64,000 nucleotides of DNA from Dokdonella immobilis (lineage in GTDB: Bacteria; Pseudomonadota; Gammaproteobacteria; Xanthomonadales; Rhodanobacteraceae). The notes beneath the pieces were generated by a model, which was not told the DNA's origin, ran no database searches, and saw nothing but the letters and a program-made list of their open reading frames with translations. The position numbers were made by a program, and so were the translations under genes. Position 1 is the first letter of the stretch. Every line of letters begins with the position of its first letter. Where the stretch lies: positions 124,001 to 188,000 of the forward strand of contig NZ_FOVF01000002.1 in NCBI RefSeq assembly GCF_900115085.1. Direction: 5' to 3'. Below, piece by piece: positions 45,401 to 53,081 of this stretch.

Positions 45401-48400
45401 ACGCTACTACCATTCCCGGCTCGCCGCGACCCTCGGCGCCGACCCTGAACGCCACCGGCGGCATCAATCTCTCTTTGCCGATACCGCATCTACCGGGTCT
45501 GATGGATCGTGCCGTAGGTGGGGTCGGTGATTTTGCGGTTTGGGGCTACTACCCGCTGTCGGTTCCGGCCAAAGATCGATACAACAAGATATTCTATACG
45601 GTGCTTCCTGATCAGTCGCAGGATCCCAACGGATATGCGGATGAAAGGCACTACTACTTCCAGAGTTCAATGCCGACTGTTTACGGTATGGCGCAGAACA
45701 ACGGACTGGGAAGCGCTAGCGGATATCGTAGCGCCACCTATACGTATCGAGAGGCGATGTATCACCACCTTGGCCGTGGCTTTCAGGGCTTTCGCTCGAT
45801 CAGCTCCACAATCGATGACCCAAGCGATCGCGCGCTGCGCACGACAACGACCTTTCATCAGAAGTTTCCGTTGACGGGACGGATTGAGGAGGTAGATACA
45901 GAAGTCCCCTCAAGCGGCCGGCTGCTCAAACACGAAACCGACACCTGGATATGCGATCTCGCGAGAGGATCATGTCCGCAAGGCGGCGACATTCCGGGCT
46001 TGCCATCCTCCACGAACGGTGGAGTCGTATTTGCGCCGCTATTGGACAAGCAACTTGTTGAGAATTTCGATCTTGTTTCGGGGGCTCGCTACAACTATTC
46101 CGAGACAGTCAACGCTGAGGGCGATTCTTCATCTGGATGGGATCTCTATGGAAACCTCAAGAATCAAGTCATAACAAGCGTCGAAGAAGGAGCCAACGCT
46201 GTCTTCAGCCAGCACGGAGTTGTGAATGAAAATGTATACGCAAATGATCTTGGAAGCTGGTGGCTGGGCCAGCTTTCAAGCAGCACGGTAACGACATCAC
46301 TGAGCTATTCGAGCAATCATCCGCTGCCTAACGGGGTGAATTTGCCCCCTGCCCGCAAGATAAGAACCGAGTACAGCTGGAACCCTGATCGTACCCCGCT
46401 TTCAACCAAGGTCCATGACGAACTGGAGTCGACGTGGGTTGAAACCACCTACGACTATAGTGAGACCAATGCGAAGGGCCTTCCCAATGCGGTCACTATC
46501 GATGCTTCCAATCTCGAAGCTTCTCGAAGAACCACGTTTGACTATACAAAGGATGGAACAACAAGTGCCGGAGCGGGCATGGCCGCCATGGATGGATACT
46601 TCGTCCTCAATACGAAGAACCCCGCGGGGCATTCAACAAGGACGACACACGAACTTGGATACGGCCAAGTCCTGGACACGGTGGATCCCAATCAACTGAC
46701 GACGAGCAACGAATACGACGGATTTGGTCGGTTGAAGAGCATGAGCTTCATGGATGCCAACAACAACGTCATGCTGCCGCCCGTCAACATCGGATATTTC
46801 CCATGTAGCGGTGGATACGACAGTAGTTGTGGGAACGGTTTCGGTGACAGCAACACGGACAATCAACATTACGCCGCCTGGCGTGTGGTACGTGTGCAAA
46901 GCGGGCATCCGACAGCGGTGGATTGGTTCGATCCGTTGGGCCGCACCATCAAACATGTCGAACGTGGTTTCAGTGACGCAGATTTTGTCGAGACTTTTAC
47001 CGAGTATGAAGCGATGGGAACGGTGTATCAGCAGAGCGCGCCGTTCTACCGCCTCGACGGAAACGGATCGCTTACCGCATGGACATATGATCCGTTGGGT
47101 CGACCGCTCACGAAGCGCGTCTATGTAGGGGACCTCGGTGCCTCATCTGGCGACGTATTGACGACCTACGCCTATGAGGGAAACAAGACCTCGATCAACG
47201 TCCGCGTGGTCGGGTTTACCGGCAGCTGCAATAACCTGAACAACCAGTGCATGAACATGAGCCGGACCTACGACATGCTGGGGCGGCTGGCCCAGACTGT
47301 CCAGGGAAATGGCACGAACCCCACCTATTCCGCGGCCGACTACTGGTATGACGGAACGGGAAATCCTATTGCTGCCAGAGATGCCGGGGGATCGGTCATC
47401 AAGGGTATGTACAATGATTTCGGTCAGCGTACCGACCTCTATGATCCCGATGCTGGGCATCGGCACTTCATCTATGACGGCTTGGGCGAGTTGGTAACGC
47501 AGACCGATGCCCGCGGTGTATCGACAACGCAGCGATATGATTCGCTGGGTCGAGTCTTTGAAAGGACGGCCACCGACAGTAGTGCGGCTTCTCCAGTTCC
47601 CAAGGTCATTTTCGATGAATGGTCATATGACCCGAAGGGATTCAGTGGGGGCAAGGGCCTGCTCGCCTATTCGCAACGTCGAACCGGTGCCAGCCTGGCG
47701 ACTCTGGGATCGTCGCCAATCTGGAAAGAATCGTACCTGTACGAAACAAATACCAAGCGCCCCTCTACCGTCACCACGGAGTTTGAAGGCCAAAATCCAC
47801 TATTGACCGGTTATGCATATGACGCCGCAGGGCATGTTGACAGGGTGGACTATCCAAGTGGCTTAACAGTAGAAAGGGCCTATACAGGCTACGGATTGCT
47901 CAATAGGCTCAGCAACTTCATCGATGGCACGGAATACTGGAGGGGGGAGTCACAAGACGCCTGGGGCAACACCACCAGAGAAACCTATCTCGACAGTATC
48001 AACGGCGTCCACTCAAGCTATCCATCTACCGGACAGGCCGCGCTCAAGACCTGGACTCAGGACTCTGCTCTGCTAAATCAGCTTGACTACAAGTACGACA
48101 GCTTTGGCAACCTGAAATTCCAGGGCGCCGTGCTCAGTGGCGTCGCTGCTAGTGAATCCTATGTTTACGACGGACTGCAGCGGCTGACCCAGACCACGCG
48201 AATCGGCGTGCCAGGCAATCCGGCTCCAATTAATTACAAGTACAAGCCCAATGGCAATCTGGAAGCCAAAAGCGACTTCAGTTCATTTAGCGACAACGCA
48301 TATACCTACGATGCCGGTACCTGCGGCCCGCACGCTGTTACAGGCGTGGCGAATAGCGGCATAACGCGGACGTACACATGCGACGCGAACGGCAATGTGA

Positions 48401-51400
48401 TCGGTGGATCTGAGATCACCTTTGCAAACTACGATTTCAACAATCAGCCCTGGAAGGTAAGCCGCTCAGGCGCAGGGACAGCGCTGTTTGCGTATACGCC
48501 AAACGGTGATCTGTTCAGGACCATTGCCGGTGATCAAAGCACCTGGATTGGGCCGGAAGGCTACGAGACAAGCGTAGTAGCGGGCGTTACGGTTTATCGT
48601 CATGAGTTGGGGCCCGTTCTCGTGCTGCGAGAAAACGGAGCTGATACCGCCAAGGCAGTCTTACGGGATCGCTTGGGCTCGCAAGTCATGCTGGTGAGCA
48701 GGAGCGGTGGCGGTGGAGGCGGACCACCAGCGTTGCCTGCTCCAACGAGTAATGCCAATCCCAGCCTGGATGGCCATTACACGATCAGCTGGCAGACGGT
48801 CACTGGCGCCACGCGCTATGAATTGTTCGAGCAAGTTGGTGATGGAAAAGAAATGCTCGTATATGCGGGGGCAGACACGCACTGGTCGCCAGCGGCACCG
48901 CGACCCGTGGGCACTTACAACTACCGCTGGCACGCATGTGATGTTGCCTGCGGCGAATTCAGTGGAATTCTCATTCAGAAGGTCGCTCCACTTCCCGCCA
49001 GCATAACGCTGAGCCCAAACCCCAGCACCGGGACCTATTCGGTGAGTTGGACGCATCCAGACGGCGCCCAAACGTTTCGTTTGGAGGAGCAAGTCGTCAC
49101 CGGCGCGAGGACTTCGCCATGGGTAGTCTTGCTTGACCAGTCCTCCGCCACTCATTGGGATGCGCTCGGAAAGGCGGCAGGGAAATACAACTACCGTGTG
49201 CTTGCCTGCTCGGATGTCTGCGGTGGCTTCAGCACCGTTGTTACGGAAACCGTTAACTCCGCCGTCAACGTGCCACAGCCTCCGGCCTGGCTGACTGCAA
49301 CCTTTGAAGCGGGGTCCACGACAAGCTATCGAGTAAATTGGGCCTCTTCAGCCTCTGCCAGCTACTACCTGCTTGAGGAAAAAATCGGATTGGGCAACTT
49401 TACTCCTGTCAATGGTGTCACTGGCACTTTCCATCTGTTTTCCAATAGACCACCAGGGACGTACACCTACCGGGCAAGGGCGTGCAATTCTATCGGGTGC
49501 AGTGTCGGTTACAGTCCGACCGCGACAATAACTGTTGATGCGCTTGCCGTCTGCAATCCGCAGAACCTTGTGATCGCGCCGGACAATAGCCTCGACGGAA
49601 ACTTCCGGTTGACATGGGATCCAGTCCCAGGAACCGGCATTCGCTACAGCGTAGAAGAATCAACGACTGCCAGCACGCCGTATCAGTGGCACGTAGTGTC
49701 CGATCAGACAGCAACGCTGTTTGATGTCACCGGAAAACCGGACGGTTCGTACCCCTATCGTGTGAGGGCCTACAGTACAACTTGTAGCGGCTACAGTGCT
49801 GTCTATATTGAGACGGTGCGTTTGGTGCCCGATGTCCCGACGATGCACCCGCCCAGCCCGACAAGCAGCAACGGGCAGTTCGAGCTTTCCTGGAGCCCTT
49901 CACCCACCGCCACCTACTACAGGCTGTCCGAGCAGGTCAACGGCGTTTGGTCGGAAATTGGCGATGACAACGGGCAGGGCATCCATGGAACATCTGTGGT
50001 TCTGCATCGCGGTGATGGGGATTACCACTACAAGGTGCGCGGATGCTTTATCGGATCCCAGGTCCGGTGCAGTGGCGAGTCAAATGTTGTCGCGGAGCAT
50101 GTCTCGGGAAGCGGGCTCCCGATCATGCCTCCTACGATCACCAGTTCCCTGGGGGACAACTGCGGGCATGTAAGTGCAGGACATCCGGCGTCCTACACCA
50201 TCAGCTGGTCGCTCACGAACGGAACGGAGTACGAAGTCCTTGAGAGCAACGCTGATGTCCCCGGGCCCAGCACTTACTTCACGACCGCGGACCACATGGC
50301 ATTCACCCATGGGCTGCCCGGAAGCCCTCCAGGAGGAACCAGGCCGGATTCCACGACATACGACTATTTTGTGCGCGCGTGTATCGGAACCGGCAGCAAC
50401 AGACCCTGTTCAATCTGGAAGGGCGGCGCCCATGCCTGCGTCGGCGACGGCCTGAACCGCCCGGGCGCCGAAAACTCGGCGACGGCCTATGACGCTTTTG
50501 GCAAGGTGCGAAACGGCGACTACTCGGACAAGGCCAACGGCACCTTGAATCTGCTGCCCGATACGGTTCGCGGGTTCACCGGGCACCAGCATGTCGATGA
50601 CGTGCGCCTGATTCATATGAACGGGCGGGTTTACGACTATCAGCTGGGGCGGTTTTTGAGTGTGGATCCGGTGATTCAGTTTCCGACGAATACGCAGTCG
50701 ATGAATCCGTATTCGTACATTATGAATAACCCGTTGTCGGGGAGGGATCCGACGGGGTATCAGTCTTGCTCAACCGGGACGCACATTGAAGGAAGCAGTG
50801 GGCCAGATTGCGACAGCATTGGAGTTGCGCAGATTCAAGTTGGCCAGAGGAGTGAAGGTCCCAAACAGAAGAGCAGTGGGAGTCAATCACAGTCTGTGAA
50901 AGTGGCTCCAGTGAGCGCGGCGGATGCCACTTCTGCCACCAAGCAGCCAGCGTTGGACAATCCAGGCGCACCAACCAAGCCACAAGATCATGGCAACCAA
51001 GATGGAATGCTTGGCGCAGTGGTAGTCACCGCAACGGCAGCCGTCAGATTTGGCGAAATGGTCAGTCCGTTCCCTTGGGGGTTCAGTGGTACTAGCGGGC
51101 GGATTCCCTGGGCAGGAAGGGGTGGCCTAGCCGGTATCGCTACCGCGCTGATACTTTATTCACCAAACGCAGGTGATCCAAACGAGTGTATGTGTGGTTG
51201 CGGAAATACGTGTGGCGCGCTAACTGGGGCTGCTGGATTGGAGGGTTTACGTGGTTCTACTATGTCGAATGAGGCTGGGGAGAATGCTGATTCAGGAGAA
51301 ACCGCTCCACCTGTGCCAGGCGCAAAGCCGGGACGAGAAACGAGAGGTCGAACTACTCAATGGGAAGCGCCGGGCGGGATGACCGAGGCCGATCGAGACT

Positions 51401-51570
51401 TTGACGGAAAACAACCTACCGGAGTAAGGACCCTTCCCAACGGTGGCCGGGTCGGAAAATTGCCCGACGGTTCGACAATTGTAGTGAGGCCAAACAGTAG
51501 CGACGGTAGGCCTACTCTGGAGATTCAGCACGGGAAGACCAGTGACAAAGTCAGATACGGCAACAAGTGA
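42499..51570 (+). CDS. giant exported SpvB/FG-GAP/RHS polymorphic toxin with inserted FN3-like array
   Basis: A protein of ~3,023 residues. Order: N-terminal export signal (~10-35, FAFVCAMLMTLGAGVSS). SpvB-type domain (from ~74, TYRVPIVVPPGRAGMQPSLA). FG-GAP/VCBS calcium-type repeats (~394-735: GDYDGDGTRE, DGDGHTDILVV, GDFNGDGLADVFL, DVDSDGRADILI). YD/RHS repeats (~1400-1700: YDGFGRLKS, YDPLGRPLTKR, YDSLGRVFER). RHS core split by six FN3-like units (~2074-2656). Core end YDYQLGRFLSVDP ... SGRDPTGYQ near 2750. Variable C-terminus to 3023. ATG 42499 has GGAG ahead. TcdB/SpvB-RHS shells encapsulate and release a C-terminal toxin. GC is visibly lower than in the flanks. Confidence 0.9.
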   Translation: MERERQGRHAPFAFVCAMLMTLGAGVSSLYPQREALASGVTTLPPNVTLDAAPNHDASTGTMADQAGTDGGASTYRVPIVVPPGRAGMQPSLALVYNSRSGDGVAGLGWSISGLSSIHRCPQTPEQDGQTRGVSYTLNDRLCLDGQRLVKVGGSYGQLNATYKTEIDSYARITQLGGNIDGASAYFKVEQKDGRILYYGTTTNSRVAPSGTNNKPLSWLVDKIEDRIGNFQSYSYDVSNGYGEVLLDTVTYTGLNGVAGNRTVTFHYKTRTDAASGAKDVASSALAGGMSMQTQALDWIRTAVGGVTVLRYEPNYAVSKYSGRLLLTSMKECAGETATCHPPSRFVYNDEWLDPASASEPTFQLKSLSALGLPSPPTPTPGLDGQAHSDVYRVRVGGDYDGDGTRETVVSITNGVAGSAYLAQFTADRRVHNPLLIPSDYNLLQALDADIDGSGRSTLVGTMQTGLNVAFGMWDIERFPRGLPPGQNPFVAIQSDIALSSAFPIGHIHNVYPGDFDGDGHTDILVVRPEPACGSIGPGTINGLSFYKNQITGALSSTDTAHFGGRNFLTCLPRIVSGGVYVEAVVDHIGDFNGDGLADVFLTYAGGGEEKGDFAGIAITQLGANSANIGSCAQIGLASDDCTWGNGYVSRWMDVNADGLEDLVLAKPVAVQGKWHIRLNNGNGQLGVDIDTGSSAGLQTYTTGGLVPVNFRYADRLPSMDVDSDGRADILIPSQKPGKAAFALRMCTLKKVRQIGTEGCPTPGSAPPSSGGEDPEVGEVCAAYACPPYPESLETDSGDPDDDPDFLDDMPQNPRQPGYRWSWFDPQGQPVPAFNSYSSSSIHGGTFDDNSVYHLAQVKFVQTGPASFTASVTETPLVSRLSDYYGGNDDLFGDGLQDLTTSVGCLDIQVFHGDPNSPVWIHQLCSPVDDPDFGPATIPDGTPVSALAAQLVLYANVNQGIPAPGGSPDATTIPGSPRPSAPTLNATGGINLSLPIPHLPGLMDRAVGGVGDFAVWGYYPLSVPAKDRYNKIFYTVLPDQSQDPNGYADERHYYFQSSMPTVYGMAQNNGLGSASGYRSATYTYREAMYHHLGRGFQGFRSISSTIDDPSDRALRTTTTFHQKFPLTGRIEEVDTEVPSSGRLLKHETDTWICDLARGSCPQGGDIPGLPSSTNGGVVFAPLLDKQLVENFDLVSGARYNYSETVNAEGDSSSGWDLYGNLKNQVITSVEEGANAVFSQHGVVNENVYANDLGSWWLGQLSSSTVTTSLSYSSNHPLPNGVNLPPARKIRTEYSWNPDRTPLSTKVHDELESTWVETTYDYSETNAKGLPNAVTIDASNLEASRRTTFDYTKDGTTSAGAGMAAMDGYFVLNTKNPAGHSTRTTHELGYGQVLDTVDPNQLTTSNEYDGFGRLKSMSFMDANNNVMLPPVNIGYFPCSGGYDSSCGNGFGDSNTDNQHYAAWRVVRVQSGHPTAVDWFDPLGRTIKHVERGFSDADFVETFTEYEAMGTVYQQSAPFYRLDGNGSLTAWTYDPLGRPLTKRVYVGDLGASSGDVLTTYAYEGNKTSINVRVVGFTGSCNNLNNQCMNMSRTYDMLGRLAQTVQGNGTNPTYSAADYWYDGTGNPIAARDAGGSVIKGMYNDFGQRTDLYDPDAGHRHFIYDGLGELVTQTDARGVSTTQRYDSLGRVFERTATDSSAASPVPKVIFDEWSYDPKGFSGGKGLLAYSQRRTGASLATLGSSPIWKESYLYETNTKRPSTVTTEFEGQNPLLTGYAYDAAGHVDRVDYPSGLTVERAYTGYGLLNRLSNFIDGTEYWRGESQDAWGNTTRETYLDSINGVHSSYPSTGQAALKTWTQDSALLNQLDYKYDSFGNLKFQGAVLSGVAASESYVYDGLQRLTQTTRIGVPGNPAPINYKYKPNGNLEAKSDFSSFSDNAYTYDAGTCGPHAVTGVANSGITRTYTCDANGNVIGGSEITFANYDFNNQPWKVSRSGAGTALFAYTPNGDLFRTIAGDQSTWIGPEGYETSVVAGVTVYRHELGPVLVLRENGADTAKAVLRDRLGSQVMLVSRSGGGGGGPPALPAPTSNANPSLDGHYTISWQTVTGATRYELFEQVGDGKEMLVYAGADTHWSPAAPRPVGTYNYRWHACDVACGEFSGILIQKVAPLPASITLSPNPSTGTYSVSWTHPDGAQTFRLEEQVVTGARTSPWVVLLDQSSATHWDALGKAAGKYNYRVLACSDVCGGFSTVVTETVNSAVNVPQPPAWLTATFEAGSTTSYRVNWASSASASYYLLEEKIGLGNFTPVNGVTGTFHLFSNRPPGTYTYRARACNSIGCSVGYSPTATITVDALAVCNPQNLVIAPDNSLDGNFRLTWDPVPGTGIRYSVEESTTASTPYQWHVVSDQTATLFDVTGKPDGSYPYRVRAYSTTCSGYSAVYIETVRLVPDVPTMHPPSPTSSNGQFELSWSPSPTATYYRLSEQVNGVWSEIGDDNGQGIHGTSVVLHRGDGDYHYKVRGCFIGSQVRCSGESNVVAEHVSGSGLPIMPPTITSSLGDNCGHVSAGHPASYTISWSLTNGTEYEVLESNADVPGPSTYFTTADHMAFTHGLPGSPPGGTRPDSTTYDYFVRACIGTGSNRPCSIWKGGAHACVGDGLNRPGAENSATAYDAFGKVRNGDYSDKANGTLNLLPDTVRGFTGHQHVDDVRLIHMNGRVYDYQLGRFLSVDPVIQFPTNTQSMNPYSYIMNNPLSGRDPTGYQSCSTGTHIEGSSGPDCDSIGVAQIQVGQRSEGPKQKSSGSQSQSVKVAPVSAADATSATKQPALDNPGAPTKPQDHGNQDGMLGAVVVTATAAVRFGEMVSPFPWGFSGTSGRIPWAGRGGLAGIATALILYSPNAGDPNECMCGCGNTCGALTGAAGLEGLRGSTMSNEAGENADSGETAPPVPGAKPGRETRGRTTQWEAPGGMTEADRDFDGKQPTGVRTLPNGGRVGKLPDGSTIVVRPNSSDGRPTLEIQHGKTSDKVRYGNK
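48720..50465 (+). repeat. six fibronectin-III-like repeats inside the RHS core
   Basis: Six units of ~90-100 residues with the pattern 'P-x-SxNGxYxVSW...YxLEEQ...GTYxYRVRAC...CSGYSxxxxETV'. Examples: DGHYTISWQTVTGATRYELF, TYSVSWTHPDGAQTFRLEEQ, SYRVNWASSASASYYLLEEK, NFRLTWDPVPGTGIRYSVEE, QFELSWSPSPTATYYRLSEQ and SYTISWSLTNGTEYEVLES. A G6 linker (SRSGGGGGGPPALP) opens the array, which sits between LRDRLGSQVML and TAYDAFGKV, normally contiguous in RHS cores. Confidence 0.8.
51340..51570 (+). other. putative C-terminal toxin domain of the RHS protein
   Basis: After the RHS-core terminus and a variable linker, the last ~75 residues form a compact module: RGRTTQWEAPGGMTEADRDF, TGVRTLPNGGRVGKLPDGST, IVVRPNSSDGRPTLEIQHGK and KVRYGNK. 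A similar 'LPDGxxxxVRPxSxDGRPTLEI' ending recurs, as far as I recall, in other polymorphic-toxin C-termini; basic and acidic residues suggest a small nuclease. Activity is inference. Confidence 0.5.
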
Positions 51571-51580
51571 GGTGGCCTAG

Positions 51581-51964
51581 ATGAACACCTATGTCAATAT
51601 TTTTCAGAAGTTCGAGTCTAAGGAGCCATATGTCTTCGACCTGCTATTGGACCGCGGAGGGGTATTAGTTGTTGAGTTGATGGATGTGGATGGTAAGAGA
51701 GTCCGTTGCAAATTCGACAGCTATTTGGCATATCGAAAAGTAGGAGAGAGCGATTCGCTGATTCTCATCAATGAATTACACAAACAGTCTATGCTCGGAA
51801 AATCTTTCTTTAGAGTCAATTCGTCTGACTTTATAAATTGGTTTCAATCGCAGAATCATAGTGTCCGCGAACTTAACTCCCTAGCGCACTACGCGATAGT
51901 AACCCTGGACGACGTAATAGACGTGGTCGCACTCTCTGAGCCAGTGTTTGAGCATGTGCGCTGA
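51581..51964 (+). CDS. small protein, candidate immunity to the RHS C-terminal toxin
   Basis: A 127-residue soluble protein (MNTYVNIFQKFESKEPYVFD, LLDRGGVLVVELMDVDGKRV, SFFRVNSSDFINWFQSQ, HYAIVTLDDVIDVVALSEPV), slightly acidic, no signal peptide, no family recognised. It starts 10 bases after the RHS stop with AGGTGG overlapping that stop, so it is translationally coupled. Its AT-rich codon use sets it apart from all core genes in the window. Gene position, size and composition are those of cognate immunity genes in RHS/CDI systems. That role is inferred, not shown. Confidence 0.65.
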   Translation: MNTYVNIFQKFESKEPYVFDLLLDRGGVLVVELMDVDGKRVRCKFDSYLAYRKVGESDSLILINELHKQSMLGKSFFRVNSSDFINWFQSQNHSVRELNSLAHYAIVTLDDVIDVVALSEPVFEHVR

Positions 51965-52120
51965 GCATAGGTGCAGCGAAGAAAGGAAGGAGGCAGGGAA
52001 GAAAGTGGTCATCATTTCGCCTCCGCTGTCAACCGGGCAACACGCTTCCGTCCGCTGAGCGAGCAGCGGAATGGCGGGTCCCGTTATCGTTGTCGACCGG
52101 CTCCCATCGTGTTTTTGTTG

Positions 52121-53056
52121 CGATGAGAAAGGGGTCACGATGAGAAAGGGGTCAGGTCTTGAATCTTGAATCGCGCCGTTTTTCGGCGTAGGTTCGGATG
52201 CATGGCCCGGCCCCTTCGCATTGAGTTCGCTGGCGCGCTGTACCACGTCACCTCGCGGGGTGACCGACGCGAGGACATCTATCTCGACGATGTCGAACGG
52301 ATGATGTTTCTCGAGGTGCTGGGCGAGGTCTGCGAGCGCTTTCAGTGGGCGTGTCATGCCTACTGCCTGATGAGCAATCACTACCATTTGTTGATCGAAA
52401 CCCGCGATTCGACGCTGGCCAAGGGCATGCGCCACTTGAACGGAGTTTTTACGCAGCGCTCCAACCGCAGGCACCGTCGCGTCGGACACGTGTTTCAAGG
52501 GCGCTACAAGGCCATCCTGATCCAGAAGGAAGCCTATCTGCTGGAGGTGGCTCGCTACGTCGTCCTGAATCCGGTTCGCGCCGGCATGGTCCGATCCGTC
52601 AACGATTGGCCCTGGAGCAGTTATCGCGCGACGGCTGGGTGGGTGGATGTTCCGCCGTGGCTCAGCATCGATTGGCTGCTGTCGGCATTCGGAACCCGAC
52701 GCAAGGCAGCGAGGGAGGCTTATCGTCGGTTTGTGAGCGAGGGACGTGGCGCGGGTTCGATCTGGGACGATCTGAAGCGGCAGATGTATCTCGGCGACGA
52801 GGCCTTCGTCGACCGGATGATTGCGACGCTGGAGGGCGATGCTTTACTGGATGAGGTTCCTACGACCCAGCATCGGCCGCCGCCCATGTCCTTGCAGCAG
52901 TATGCCAAGGCCCACCGCGATCGGGATCACGCTATTGCGGCCGCCTATGCAAGCGGTGGCTACAGCATGAAGACGATCGGTGACCACTTCGGTCTCCACT
53001 ATTCGATGGTCAGCCGAGTTATCAAGAAGAGCCGCGATTCAAGATTCAAGACCTGA
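52121..53056 (+). mobile_element. RAYT (REP-associated tyrosine transposase) element with 24-bp inverted repeats
   Basis: A perfect 24-bp inverted repeat bounds the gene: TCAGGTCTTGAATCTTGAAT + CGCG at 52152-52175 and its complement at 53033-53056, the right copy ending exactly with the transposase TGA. A 17-bp direct repeat CGATGAGAAAGGGGTCA stands twice in tandem just upstream (52121-52137 and 52138-52154). Confidence 0.8.
52202..53056 (+). CDS. REP-associated tyrosine transposase (IS200/Y1 family)
   Basis: A 284-residue HUH single-strand transposase. Typical start MARPLRIEFAGALYHVTSRG, the HUH metal motif in LMSNHYHLLIET, GHVFQGRYKAILI, and the catalytic tyrosine in LLEVARYVVLNPVRAGMV with WPWSSYRA. 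A C-terminal HTH-like region (YSMKTIGDHFGLHYSMVSRV) follows; its degenerate homolog is at 40865. RAYTs are usually single-copy domesticated transposases that move or maintain REP sequences. ATG 52202 matches the family start. All catalytic residues look intact. Confidence 0.93.
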   Translation: MARPLRIEFAGALYHVTSRGDRREDIYLDDVERMMFLEVLGEVCERFQWACHAYCLMSNHYHLLIETRDSTLAKGMRHLNGVFTQRSNRRHRRVGHVFQGRYKAILIQKEAYLLEVARYVVLNPVRAGMVRSVNDWPWSSYRATAGWVDVPPWLSIDWLLSAFGTRRKAAREAYRRFVSEGRGAGSIWDDLKRQMYLGDEAFVDRMIATLEGDALLDEVPTTQHRPPPMSLQQYAKAHRDRDHAIAAAYASGGYSMKTIGDHFGLHYSMVSRVIKKSRDSRFKT

Positions 53057-53081
53057 AGATTCACGTTGAAGCCAGGTCCCT

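Noticed and set aside
42499-51570. Tc-toxin complex (TcA/TcB/TcC)
   Set aside because: SpvB/TcdB-like N-terminus is present, but no TcA gene or separate TcC follows and the protein has its own export signal and RHS terminus.
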